Source: Otis tarda (lineage: Eukaryota > Chordata > Aves > Otidiformes > Otididae). Taken from it: 64,000 nt of DNA. A model generated the notes under the pieces. It was not told the origin of the DNA, searched no databases, and saw only the letters and a list, made by a program, of their open reading frames with translations. Below are positions 53,366 through 64,000 of the stretch, piece after piece. The position numbers and the translations under genes were made by a program. Each line of letters begins with the position of its first letter. The stretch's first letter is position 1. Location: positions 7,642,001-7,706,000 of the forward strand of contig CM048554.1 in assembly GCA_026413225.1 (NCBI GenBank), in the 5' to 3' direction.

Positions 53366-55280
53366 CTGTTATTATAATGTTATTTTACCTCTCCTGATTG
53401 CTGTGGCTTTGTGCGCAAGACAGTGTTTTGAGTAAAGTTAATTATAGTGGTGAGTATACTGTAGTATATTGTATATGGCTGTATTTTCTCTACTATATAT
53501 ACTTCGAAATTACTTCATGATCCTAAAGCCTAAAGCTTTTTACTTTAAGGCACCAAAACACATCTCGTGTTAAAAATGGTCGATTGTAAAAGGCGAGGTT
53601 GTTAGCTTGCTCTTCTTTGTTCTCTCTGCTTTCTTGAGAAAAGATCAAAAAAAATGCAGTGACAGGTAAGGATGTCTCACAAAACACGTAGGAGAAATGC
53701 AGCTTCCTGTTCCATAAATTACTGGTATTCTGCTCACCAGCTGCCTGTTACGATGTTTTATTGATGAATAAAAATGGTGTCTGAGGCAATAGAATGTCTT
53801 GCATCTTACAGCACTGCCAGTTATAAAGATGTCTTCTTGAATAAATTTCACAATTAGAAAGTATTGACAAAAATATTTAATCTTTTTTACATCAAAATAA
53901 GCTCAAATATCTGCTGCCAAAGTCAGACAATATCAAGTAATCTTTTAAAAGTATATTTTTACTATACTGACAGATGCATGGCTGCATGACATAGATGTCA
54001 ATTTAAGTTACTAGTGCCATTAATACTTGACAAAGACATGCTCCCAGAAGAATTTACGTTTTTAAAATGTTGTCAGATGAGTATATGCCAACAAAAAGTA
54101 ACCAGAATTAATCAGCTATGTTGTTAACAAAGCTAAAAGCATGTTATCTCCAGAGACATCACAAAAGTCGGTATTCGCATCATTTCTGTTTTCCAAATTC
54201 CACAGAACTGACAGCAGAAAAAAAAATTCTGTGTCTACAAATGTCTGTTTAAGCAACCCATATATACATCCTTTTTCATTTTGTATACCTTTTGGCTTAC
54301 AACACAGAATGATTTTCAGTTTCATTTGAGGTGAACTTCTTCAGCATTCATTTGCTTTCCACAAAATTTCAAATAAGCCTACTTCTTGGCAAGAATGCCT
54401 TTGTAAAGAGAACATTGAGGGAAACGTTAAGACTTGTGCCAGAATTTCTGGTCTGCTTATTCAGTCAAAAAAGTGTTGGAAAGCTTATATGACCTAACTC
54501 ATCAAGAAGGCTGAGATTTAAAACATTCATGTCCAGTTCTTATTTGTCAAATATGCTGGTATTTTCATTATTCAAATTTCTACTTTTTAGTAACCTGGGA
54601 TTTCATTGTGGGTATTCCTTAATGAGAAACTAAGCTTACTTTAAATTCTTTCCTTCCAGCTCTCTTATTTTTCTTTCCTTTTTTTCCTCTCTCCCCACAG
54701 AAATGTTTTGGAAAGAATTGTGTTTCATAGAGCAAGAGTAGAGTTTTCTGGGTAGACCAGACCAGCATTCACGGTGTTTGTTTAGCAGCACTGTCCTGGT
54801 GTTGCTGCTCTGTGTTAAAAACCATAAAAGCCTAGTCCCTTGAAGTGCCAAGTCATCTGAAATACTGAATTTCCAGTTGAGTCTGGGGTCATAAACATCT
54901 CATTAAGGGCTAAATCGTTATACTCAGTGATTAGAGACTGGTTTTTTTTCTTTTAAGTGGATTTTTTTTTTTTTAGAGTGGATTTTTTCTTAGAGATGAG
55001 CTTGAACTTTGTAGAAACACTTTTTACTGCTAATGCTTCTAATATGTCTAATAAAAAGATACTAGAACTAAAGGGCTGAAAGCCATATTACTACTTCTGG
55101 ATGTATTTTGGTTCACTGTACCTAGGCAGACTGCTAAGGTGGGATCTGTCTTTGAAGATGCAGAGGTCAAGGCTCCTTGTAAATTAGTGGCGAAGCGCAG
55201 CATCTCCAGCGCTGTGATTTATCTCATCCTGAAACTGCTATTTAAAATACACCACAGGAACTGGTCCCCAAATATGGCTG

Positions 55281-55301
55281 GATGATGATGATGATGATGA
55301 T
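55281..55301 (+). repeat. (GAT)n microsatellite
   Basis: Six to seven uninterrupted GAT units. Confidence 0.9.
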
Positions 55302-58300
55302 TGTTATTTATTGAAGCCTATGTTACTGGTACAGGCAAAAATATTTAAAATTAGATGAGCTCTCATCTTTGCTACCTCTTGCAGGCCATCACCAATTGAG
55401 ATGTTTTAGGATGGGGCTTTATCTGTGTGTGTTATATGTCAGTCTGACAAGGAAATATGTGGTCTTCTTGGCTGCCTGATCACTCTACGTCATCACTCCT
55501 CTTAGTATGAATGAGTACCTATTAAAATGATATTTCAAGGTTTGTATTAGGAGTGGATTTTCAGAATTAATGCCCCGGAGTCCATTGTAGACTGTAGTTT
55601 GTAAGGACACAATTTTAGAAAGGTTGGGCAGGTTGACTTGAAAGGGTAACGTGGGAAATGAAATGAAGAGCAAGAAGTCTTTACCTCACATTTCTTTGGG
55701 GCCCCTCTTACTCTTGTTTGTTTTCTTTTACTGTTCCCTGTCTTGGTGACTTGGTAGCAATTCAGTCTTCCCCTTTCCTGCACCCCTACTCTCCTCTGAT
55801 TTGAGAATCTTGTTCAGGTCTGGAAATAAACAAGAGGTTAGTCAAGACGGATTCACTAGTTATCTACAAATGTTGTAACATGCGCTGCCTAAGGCTGGGC
55901 AGACCCCTGGTCAGGTGGGGGAGCTGTACATGCACACAGTGTAGCGGTGCAACCTGGGGGGGATTTTGGTCTGTGTCAGGTTTGGAGGTTGAAGGCTCCT
56001 AGGGTCCCACCGCTGCCTGCTGATACCTACCCATAGTTGAACCTCTACAGCAGGATTCCCCTTGAAAGTGTTTTGCAAGAGTTGATCATTTGGGAGCACT
56101 AAGGGACAAAATGTAGCTGTATATTAACACTGGGGGACTGAGAAGAGAGGCAATACTTGCTCCAACATGATATGATGTGATTACGGCTGTAGGGCTGTGC
56201 TGAGCTCCTCTCTGAATCTGGGTGAAAATCCTCAGCTCTGGCTGGGTGAAAGTATTCTTGAGGTGGTAAGTGACAAGTTACTTCTTTAATGATAAGGCTT
56301 TCCCAAAAATGGAAAGAGAGGTATATTTCATTGAACTTTTGGGGTACAATCCAAAAAATCTGAAAATAAAAGTTCTTGCTTTTTGAGTGATACATTATCT
56401 TTCTGGAAAGGATGCTGTAAATATACTTCAGTCATGTTCTTTACTGGCATACTAGGAAAAATGGTTTGATTTTCCTCCTAATAGTCAAGCATAATGCTTA
56501 AAAAAATAGTGCCTATGAATTATAACTGCAATTTCAATAGCTGTAATAGATGCATTGCAGCCAAGCATCTGTTTGAACTGGTTTTGCTGTTTTTATAGAG
56601 AAGTGTGTGATGCCGAGTTATGCTATATGTTATTAACAAATTTTAGAAAGTATTGGACAGATGAATATTGTCAGGAAAAGTTAATGAGAGAAACATAATT
56701 CTCTGAGAAGCCAGCAAATGAGAGTTTGCAAGGGGGCTGTTGGCTGGGTATCAGAAAAAACTTTTTCAGCAGTGGAAACTTTGGTTACAGTGAGGTATAG
56801 CAGGCCTTAGCTACGTCTCTTAAGTCTCTCAACCATAATAACTGAAATCCTAGAATTTGTCTCGTTCAAGAACTGAAATGGTAATTGTAGGCGCGTTCTG
56901 TAGTGCCAAAAAGAATAATCTTGAATAGCAGACTCAAGGCTGTAGATGACACTGCGTTACTTTTATTTTCTTCTGATATGAAGCATCCTGAATTTTGCCT
57001 TGGATATACCGGCTTTACTGCAGAAAAGGTGACGTTACCTGTGACAGGAGTCCTTTGGAAGCTGCTGTAGAAATACATGGGGCTGTTCTTAATTTATGTC
57101 TTTCTTTAATAGTGAATTTCAGTGAAGGCAAGAGCAGGTAAATACAGAAGGATTGCAGTTCAGTGGCACTCTTTGCAATACATCTGCACACATTTATTAT
57201 GACTATCATTACAGCTTTTTGAAAGGCAATTTAGATATGGCAATATTTGTTCCCTGCTAGCACTTTATAGAGGATAGCCAAGAGTCTAAAGCGGTCTTGT
57301 TATGCTATGTAAAAGCAAAGTAACTGTGACGGTGATGTCCTAGCAACGTGGTTGATTCATGGGATGTAGGTACATGAAAGTTAAGGATCTTGAGCTAATA
57401 TAACAGTATGTGACAGCCAAAATGGAGGATTTGTGCTGCTTTCTCCAAACTGCGTTGACCCATCTTCTCCTTTCTAGCCACACTGTTCTGCCGCTTGTGT
57501 ATCTCTCCATGAGCCAGTTCATTTCAGTGGTGTGTCAGAGATCAAACCAAACCTGAACCAAAAGGAATAGTAGATAGTTTTCAGCTGTTTTAGTGAATTG
57601 CATCTGAAGGAAGAATCTGGACAGCAAAAAGGAAGTCAAGAGCTTCTTTGAAAATGGCTACAAATGGCTTTGTTTCAGAAACAAAGATTATTTGCCCCAT
57701 TTTCCTCCATCTAATCTTCCAGAGTATTAGAACCAGACTTGGATCATAAAGATGCACAAGAACATCCCTGCAGGTCTTGATCTCAACAATTTACTCACTC
57801 AATGAGTGTAGGAACAAGTCCTAGGATGGACAACTGTCTCTCTGTAGTTTGCAGTTTATTTTGACTTGATTTTGTCAGCTATGCTGGATATAAAGCTGTA
57901 TATTAATTCTTTAAAAAGCATTGCGTTTTGAATAAAACAAAGCTACTTCTGGAGTCACTGTAAGATAACAGTATTCGTGGTATATGTTGCTATATAAATT
58001 TGAGATCTTGGATATTGTACTTTGATGGAAAACTTAGCTTTTCAATGAAGACAGTTTCACTGCAGCATCAGGGAAAGTGGGCTGCAAATGTTTGAGGTGA
58101 AACTGGATGTTAAGTCAAACAAATTTGTAGAGTATTTGAAAAAGAAATGAGGAAGACCAAGGTAACTGTTGAATTTTGTGAGAGTCTCAAGAAAGTGATA
58201 CCAACAGCAAGGAATTCACTGTTTACATTCTTCTATGTAGGAAGCATAGGGAAATCAAAGAAACAACAATGTATAACAGTAGAAAGTTTCGATACTGGAA

Positions 58301-59143
58301 AATACCTAATTCTGTGTATCTTGCCATCTACCCTTGTCCTGGAGCAGGAAATGGTTTGATATCTTGCTTGTCCTTTGCTTAATCAGCAAGCAATAAGAAA
58401 TAACCTGTGTCCATCCCTTATCATCTTGCTTTATACTGTGTTTTCTCTATATTACAATATGAGAGGGATTTGTTTCCCACACATCTAAAGGCAGGTTTAG
58501 AAACCTACGTTTTCCTTCTGTTTTTGTCTAGGCAGTGAAAGTAATGGTTGGCATGGCTCCAATTATGCTAGCTTAATTTGAAGGACCATCTTGTATCACC
58601 GTGCTCTGAAAATGGCTTTCCATAAGTGATTTATCCATTTCTGGCATGGGTAGCTCTACAGAGGCAATTAAGCATACTGAGTGAAATCTCAACTTAATTG
58701 CGTACAATGGTAAAACATCCTTTTATATCAACGGGGCCAGGGTTTGTCATCATCATCCTCAAAGGTCCCATGTCATACAAAACAAGGAGAGCTAATCAAA
58801 AGTTGCATCAAAGTCTATTTAAGTTTCTTTAAAATGAAGGACTTTTACTAAATTTGGTAATGAAAAAGGAATGTGGTTTATAGAATTATAAATTTGAGAT
58901 TGTAATTTCATAAGCTGTTCAATGCATTAAGCTTTAATAATTGTATTACTGATTTATTTATTAGCTTACATGTTCACATATATTGCAAAATAGTGCAAAG
59001 GTAAAGATTGCAATTACAATTTACATAAATTATCGTTTTTGCAGTAAATATTTTTGGATAAGTAGAGAGTTACTGAAACAATGGAAAAATCTCTTGTAAA
59101 ACATCTTGTGCTTTGGTTCCATCTATATTTAGGAAGCTCAATG

Positions 59144-59173
59144 CTAATGATTCTCCTTTTGTTCTTCTTGCAG
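59144..59173 (+). promoter_or_regulatory. 3' splice site (branch point, pyrimidine tract, AG) of the macrodomain exon
   Basis: CTAAT at 59144-59148 is a good branch-point match, with its A 27 nt before the exon. A T/C-rich tract (TTCTCCTTTTGTTCTTCTTG) follows and ends in CAG at 59171-59173. Spacing and composition are those of a strong vertebrate acceptor. Confidence 0.8.
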
Positions 59174-59203
59174 CTAATTCCAGCCTTCTTGGAGGTGGAG
59201 GAG
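59174..59203 (+). CDS. MACROD2: Internal coding exon of a MacroD-type ADP-ribosyl hydrolase, probably MACROD2
   Basis: This 30-nt exon enters and leaves in phase 1. With one base from each neighbouring exon it reads (A)-N-S-S-L-L-G-G-G-G-(V). That matches the MacroD macrodomain signature V-N-A-A-N-x-S-L-L-G-G-G-G-V-D-G. The encoded Asn corresponds to human MACROD2 Asn92 and the glycine run to the loop that cradles ADP-ribose; the partner Asp102 would be in the next exon, outside the window. MACROD2 removes mono-ADP-ribose from acidic residues of proteins. The exon has a good branch point, pyrimidine tract, acceptor and donor. MACROD1 shares the same motif. I prefer MACROD2 because the DNA is AT-rich and no other macrodomain exon is visible in 59 kb upstream or 4.8 kb downstream, which suits MACROD2's giant introns. 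Family assignment is confident; the paralogue choice is inference. Confidence 0.85.
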
Positions 59204-59209
59204 GTGAGT
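59204..59209 (+). promoter_or_regulatory. 5' splice site (GTGAGT) of the macrodomain exon
   Basis: GAG|GTGAGT closely matches the U1 snRNA consensus. It cuts after the first base of the expected Val codon, giving the phase-1 exit that the MacroD protein sequence requires. Confidence 0.8.
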
Positions 59210-62200
59210 CTTTGCATGATGCTGTATTTATTCTTAAATAAATGTGATATATATGCTGAGCAGATGTAGTGTTTAGTTGGTTATAAAATAATATATGAAT
59301 AATATATATAGAAAAGTAAAATTATTAGAGGGGAAAACTCAGGAAAGTCACCAATGTTTTATACCATCAAGAGGCAAGGTGTGTGACTGCTGCTGAATCT
59401 GGTTTCCCCTCTGGATTAGAGTAGGACTGCTCTGTAAATGGGACTAACTGAAACATAAAGGAACTGAACTGCCTTACATTATGTTGTGTTTTAGTATCTA
59501 GGATTATTATTTAATTTACTTCAAGGGAACCTTGAATGCATTTTAAAGAAATAGAGTTTTTAAAAAGTTAAAAAATAAAAACATGGTAAAAACTCATTTT
59601 AGTAAATTAATGAGGTTTTATCTTTGCAATTTTTTTTTTGAAGTTGATTGCTTACCCTGTTCTGCTTGCCAGAATACTCAAGTAGATTTCAATAGAAATC
59701 TTTGGTGCATGTAAGAGATGCTATCTGCCTGTATACGAGTAAAATAGAGGCACAAATGCAGATAGTGGGTATTGTTTCCAAATATGTGGGTGCTGTAGAT
59801 CGACGCTATTTTGCTTTTTGTGTTACTGTAGTACTCTGGCTGTAAGAGCTTACACAAGTGTTAACAATTCAGGAAAAGAAACCCCAAACATGAAGAGCTT
59901 GATCTCCATTTTCTGTGAGTTCCCCTGCCTCCCAGAGGAAAGTAAAGAGCTCGGTTCTGGAAATTTCACAGTGCAGGAGCGGTCCAGGCAGCGACTAATC
60001 TTCCTTCCTGGCTGGAGTTAAAAGGACTTGATGATCAGAGCTTACATATGCAAGGGTAAAGGAAAGGCCTCTGTAAAAAAAGACAGAAGAGTGCTGTTGC
60101 TGGTGAGGCTTGAGGATAAGTCGTCAAAGCTCTTGTTTTAACAACCTTAACTGAGCAGGCCTCCCTTATTTGCGGACCACGAAAAGGCGCTTGTCAGCTG
60201 CACCCGGGTGTCTGAATAAAGCTGTTCATGTTTCCCAGCTGTGTGTCTGGACATTAACATCCAGGGAAGCCTTACCTGGTAATCGTGTTGGATTAATTTT
60301 TTCCTTTTGATTCAAGTTAGTTGCTTGCAGTATGCTGAATTTTTCTTTGTTTAGAAGATAATCCTTTAAAAGGTAATCCTTTGCTAGCTGTTCATGTTCC
60401 TGCGGAGCCATCCGTGTACCTCCTCTCCAGCACTTGCTCCCAGCTGGTAACGTCAAAAAAAAAAATCTATAAATCAATGCAAATGTTCAAATTCCAATCA
60501 GGTTCCCAGAGCACTGCTGCTGCTGAAAGGATCTGGCTATTGACTTTCTCTGGTATTTATTCAGCTGGGCCGTACTTCAAAAGTTGATGTCTGTTCAGTG
60601 TGGCACTGTAAGACGTGGCTCTGCCTCTGTGGCAGGCTAGATGAGCCCATGCTGTGAGTCAAGATGGGATTTTCCCTGTATTTTATTTGTTAAAAGTGGG
60701 GGAGTTTCAATCAAGTTAATTTATTGGCAATTAAAACATCTCCTTCCCCCCATCCCACTGCCACCCTGCCACCTCCTGGTCTCCCTCCCCCTCAGGGCAG
60801 GCTGGGGCAGTGGCAGCACAGGAGGCTGGGTCACTGTGCTGCTGCACCATCTCCCCTCTCTCCTCCTGCCCTGGCATCATTTCGGGCTTTTACCACCATT
60901 TCTTAAATAAGTTTCCTCAGCAGTCTCAGGAAGCTCCTGTGGCAGGTTGAGTTTTGGGAAGGGTGGGTCCCTCAGGGAACCAGCTGTGGGTGGCACAGGG
61001 CAACCCCAATGCCCTCCCACACAGGAGGTCTCCCTGCAGCCCCCTGTGGCCAAAACCCCACGAAACACAATCCCAGATCCTTTCATCTCCAGTGGAAGGA
61101 TAACAACATACTCCCTGGCTTGTGATGCAGGTAAAATACCGAATTTGAATGTTTTATGGCTTAGAGTTTGACTGCTGATGGTTGAGAAGCTGTGTTTGTG
61201 TTCCGGAGGTGCAGTGAGCCGCCCCTGGGTAGGGTGAGTTCTTTTGAGGAAAAACTCTGAGGATTTTGCTCCCAAAGTACTCCCAAGTTTGTGCAGCCGT
61301 CATGGGGTGTGTGTGGACCATGCTCTTTCGGAGAAGGGAAGGGAGCACAGGGTCTGCGGGCTGGAGCTTGCTCAGGGGTGCACAAGATGGAGGCACCCCT
61401 GGCTGGCCCACCCGCCTGCCACAGGCTGATGAAGCCTGGAGCCCCGGCCTCTTGGAAAAATGACTTGTTGCTGGCATGGTGCGTTTCCCTGATAAAGGGA
61501 TCATCTTGTTTCCAGTTAAACAGGTTTGGATTTTAAATTCTGGATATATTTTTCCCTTTTCCAGAAGGAAGTGGCGGCAACACTCTGTGTGAAAAATTAC
61601 TAGTGAATTATTAAAACTTTATTATATACGTAAACACCAAAGCCTTCTTTTGATTGCAGATGCTGAATATTTATCATAAAGCTTAATACCGGTGTAGTTT
61701 CTCGAATAATGGGATTCAGATATCTTCAGTAATGCTCATTAATTTAATCTTACTGTCACTGCTGGGGGTGTGAATAAGCATTTTAGTTTTACAGAAAATG
61801 AAAACCAGAAATGTGCACTTGTCTATGCTCATGCAACAGGTTTTGTGATTTTTGAGCTGCTTTTGAGCTGTTCTATGTTTGAAATCTTTCCAGAATTGAA
61901 CATGAAATAATTTTAAATAATTATTTGAACACCCTGATCTAATGTTTGTGAATTACTCAACACGTACGTTAAAACCATCTTCTGGAGAACTATTGAGGAA
62001 CCCGGTAGGCGACATTGTTGGTAAACATAGTGCACTTGGTTCTCAATTCAGGTGCTGATGGTTTTGGGCAGCTGCCTATCATCCCTGCATCACCTTGGAG
62101 CCACATCAGGGCATTCATGTACTTTGACTTCCCAGAGCCAGAGTAATGATTTATTCTTGCATTCCCCATTTAAATGCTGTCTATTCATTTTCATGACCAT

Positions 62201-64000
62201 TTGGAATGAAGAGATAAAAGCACAAAAGATACCAGAAACAATTTTTCACAGAACTGTTTAATCATAAAATCGAGGAACCCACAATAGAGTCTTAGAAGAA
62301 TCTTCAGTTAAATATAGATGTTGAAGGTTTCTTTCTGCTTTTGAAATAATTGTGAAGTTTCCAGGATGTCATTATGAGTTTGGTGAGTGAGCCTTTTTTC
62401 TTTTTCATTCTTTACTGTTTTTAATAATTGATTTTTAATTAGGAGGCATATTTCACTTTCAGGTCTAGATTTATCACACGTTGAGCATCTCACTGCTCCT
62501 ATTAACTTGCACAGAGTATTATGACTTATCTGTGCATCATGTATTATTTGGCCCATTATGTTCAGCAGCACAAAGGTGAAAATTATTAAGAAAATTACTT
62601 GCATTTGGAGGAATGAGAAAAAAAAAAGATATTTTGAGAAAAAGTGACCCCTTTTAAAAATGTATCATGAAGTTTTGGCTGTTGAGAAATTGAAATGCCC
62701 TATTTTGCATGGCAGTTTTTCTCTTTACATTCTTTTACAGCTGTGTTAAGGAATGGAAGTATGTGATTTCATGCAGTTTGTTAAAGCAAAGTGAGCAAGA
62801 GCAGAGATTTCTCCTTCCTCTTAGAGTTTTCGATAGATTGTGAGGTTTGGGGGGATTTTGTTACCTACTGTCCCTACCTCGTTTTCAGTTCTTTTCCTTG
62901 GGGTTCATTTTTCCCTTACTTCATTTGCTGAATGTAATCAAGTTCTTGTTGCATGCTGATTTCTGGATTGGCTTGGTTTCTTTGACCTGAAATTCAGAGT
63001 ATATTTAAAACAGCAAGCTAGGGATTTATTTTTTTTTTCCTCATAAGATCTTTTTGCCTATGCTAGAGTTGGGGAAGGAGACATCATTGTTTAGTGTGTC
63101 CTGTTGTGAACATAGTTTTTGTCAGCTCTGTACTTGAAAATGGTGATTTTGTCTTTAAAAACTCTGAGAGGAGACAGGTTATATTCACAGTTTTTTGGAA
63201 GCATTCTTTGGACCCAGTTTAACTTGGCTGCCCCAAAAGATCTGTCTGCTTTTCTGTTTCTCTCCATCTCTGTCTCTCTCTTTTTTGGCCAGTGTAACTG
63301 TCTTTTCTAGGGCTTTTGCTGGCATGGAAAAAATTAATTCCTATATAGCCATAAGTATGTTAGCATATCTTAAATGTAGACCAGACCTGCCTCTCCAGTC
63401 TGCCAAGATACAGTTTGTAGGCATGTCATTTTAAGCAACTGTTACGGCACAGGGAACTTGTATTGTGTCCATGATCACAGTAGGGAACTGAGTTTCTCTG
63501 TACATTATCGGGCAGACTCTAATTTGAAAGTGGAATTTGCTTGCCTTCTTTGTTCGGCTTTCCCTCTGTGTTAGACTGTAATAGTGGCAAAAAAAGTGTT
63601 TTCTCTTGCTAGAAAGAAATTACCACAGACTGACTTCTATCCTGGAAAAACGGTTTATCAGGAGTGAAATGAGCTATTCAACGGCTGGAGTCTTTTGCTG
63701 AGCCTGAGCACAAAATCACACGACAGAGGAGATGGACTTTGTGCGTGGGTCAGTATGCCACTTCACAATGCGAGTGGCTACGCTCGCCTGCGTGCAAGCA
63801 TCCAGTGCCACATCAGCTCCGTGGGCTCTCAAAGATACAGGCGTGGATCTGGCAGATAGGACACAAGGTTGGGTGGGCATCTGTGCTTTTCCAGAATGAC
63901 AGCTGAGGGTCAGATATGTCACTTTGTCTGGGGCAGCTGAAGTACCGCTAGGTACCAGTGTTTGAGCATCTGGACTCTACCAGTTGGGTCCAGATTGATG
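59210..64000 (+). other. Start of the downstream intron (presumed MACROD2)
   Basis: After the donor the sequence returns to AT-rich non-coding DNA. The expected next coding segment (V-D-G-C-I-H-R-A-A-G) is not present before the window ends. The only compositional change is the GC-rich LTR-like block near 60.64-61.2 kb. Confidence 0.65.
60640..61200 (-). mobile_element. Possible degraded LTR (GC-rich block)
   Basis: The block is clearly GC-richer than its surroundings. On the minus strand a TATA-like ACTTATTTAAG (about 60905) is followed by a GC-rich stretch and then by CCAATAAATTAA (AATAAA at 60720-60725). This order resembles the promoter and polyadenylation layout of the other LTRs here. 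No target duplication or clear TG/CA ends were found, so the edges are guesses. Overlapping frames, including 132 codons at 60877-61275 (-), have no recognisable domain. Confidence 0.4.

Larger units (their letters stand above)
1..59173 (+). other. Large upstream intron (presumed MACROD2), interrupted by the repeats listed separately
   Basis: I found no exon encoding the preceding macrodomain segment (ending V-D-A-I-V-N-A), so the upstream exon is presumably left of the window. The sequence is AT-rich with many short A/T runs and in-frame stops. Scattered reading frames of 60-180 codons show no recognisable domains and no consistent splice boundaries. Strand refers to the inferred host gene. 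Apart from the listed mobile elements, simple repeats and the candidate exon at 43174, I see nothing assignable. Confidence 0.7.

Noticed and set aside
62041-62100. Possible next MACROD exon (CAG followed by GTGCTGATGG)
   Set aside because: Only the first three codons resemble V-D-G. The continuation does not match C-I-H-R-A-A-G, and the expected donor is absent.
1-64000. FLRT3, which lies inside a MACROD2 intron in other vertebrates
   Set aside because: Its long single coding exon with leucine-rich repeats would give a frame of several hundred codons. None is present.
1-64000. tRNA, rRNA, CRISPR arrays, operons or phage genes
   Set aside because: No cloverleaf, regular spacer-repeat array or tightly packed coding frames were seen. 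Everything points to vertebrate intron.

Overview
This is a 64 kb stretch of AT-rich vertebrate nuclear DNA, almost certainly from a bird. The evidence is CR1 LINE fragments, several endogenous-retrovirus long terminal repeats (LTRs) of types common in avian genomes, a few very degenerate MIR-like SINEs, and no sign of bacterial or compact gene organisation. I see no prokaryotic genes, operons, CRISPR arrays or RNA genes. Nearly all open reading frames are short chance frames, or frames kept open by the GC-rich repeats inside LTRs.

The one convincing piece of a protein-coding gene is a 30-nt exon at 59174-59203 (+). It has a textbook branch point, polypyrimidine tract, AG acceptor and GTGAGT donor. 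It encodes the macrodomain signature A-N-S-S-L-L-G-G-G-G-(V), part of the ADP-ribose-binding loop of the MACROD1/MACROD2 family. One tiny exon in 64 kb of AT-rich intron fits MACROD2, a gene with huge introns, better than MACROD1. On this reading, positions 1-59173 are the end of a large upstream intron and 59204-64000 the start of the next.

Layout: 1-20579 is intron with one CR1 tail (about 7.34-7.48 kb) and traces of MIR. A complete solo LTR lies at 20580-21713 (+) with a 5-bp target duplication. 21719-34100 is intron with an older CR1 3' end (about 31.7-32.05 kb) and a perfect 22-bp palindrome. A 452-bp solo LTR lies at 34101-34552 (-). A second copy of the first LTR type lies at 38958-40102 (-), with a polypurine tract beside it and no matching target duplication. 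A possible 51-nt cassette exon lies at 43174-43224 (+). A 627-bp solo LTR lies at 47464-48090 (-) with a perfect target duplication. A GC-rich, LTR-like block follows the MACROD exon at about 60.64-61.2 kb (-).

Nothing here amounts to a new multi-gene system. The most interesting items are the phase-compatible candidate cassette exon upstream of the macrodomain exon, the LTR family with a very long inferred R region holding a 40-bp minisatellite, and an apparently mosaic LTR at 34.1 kb.
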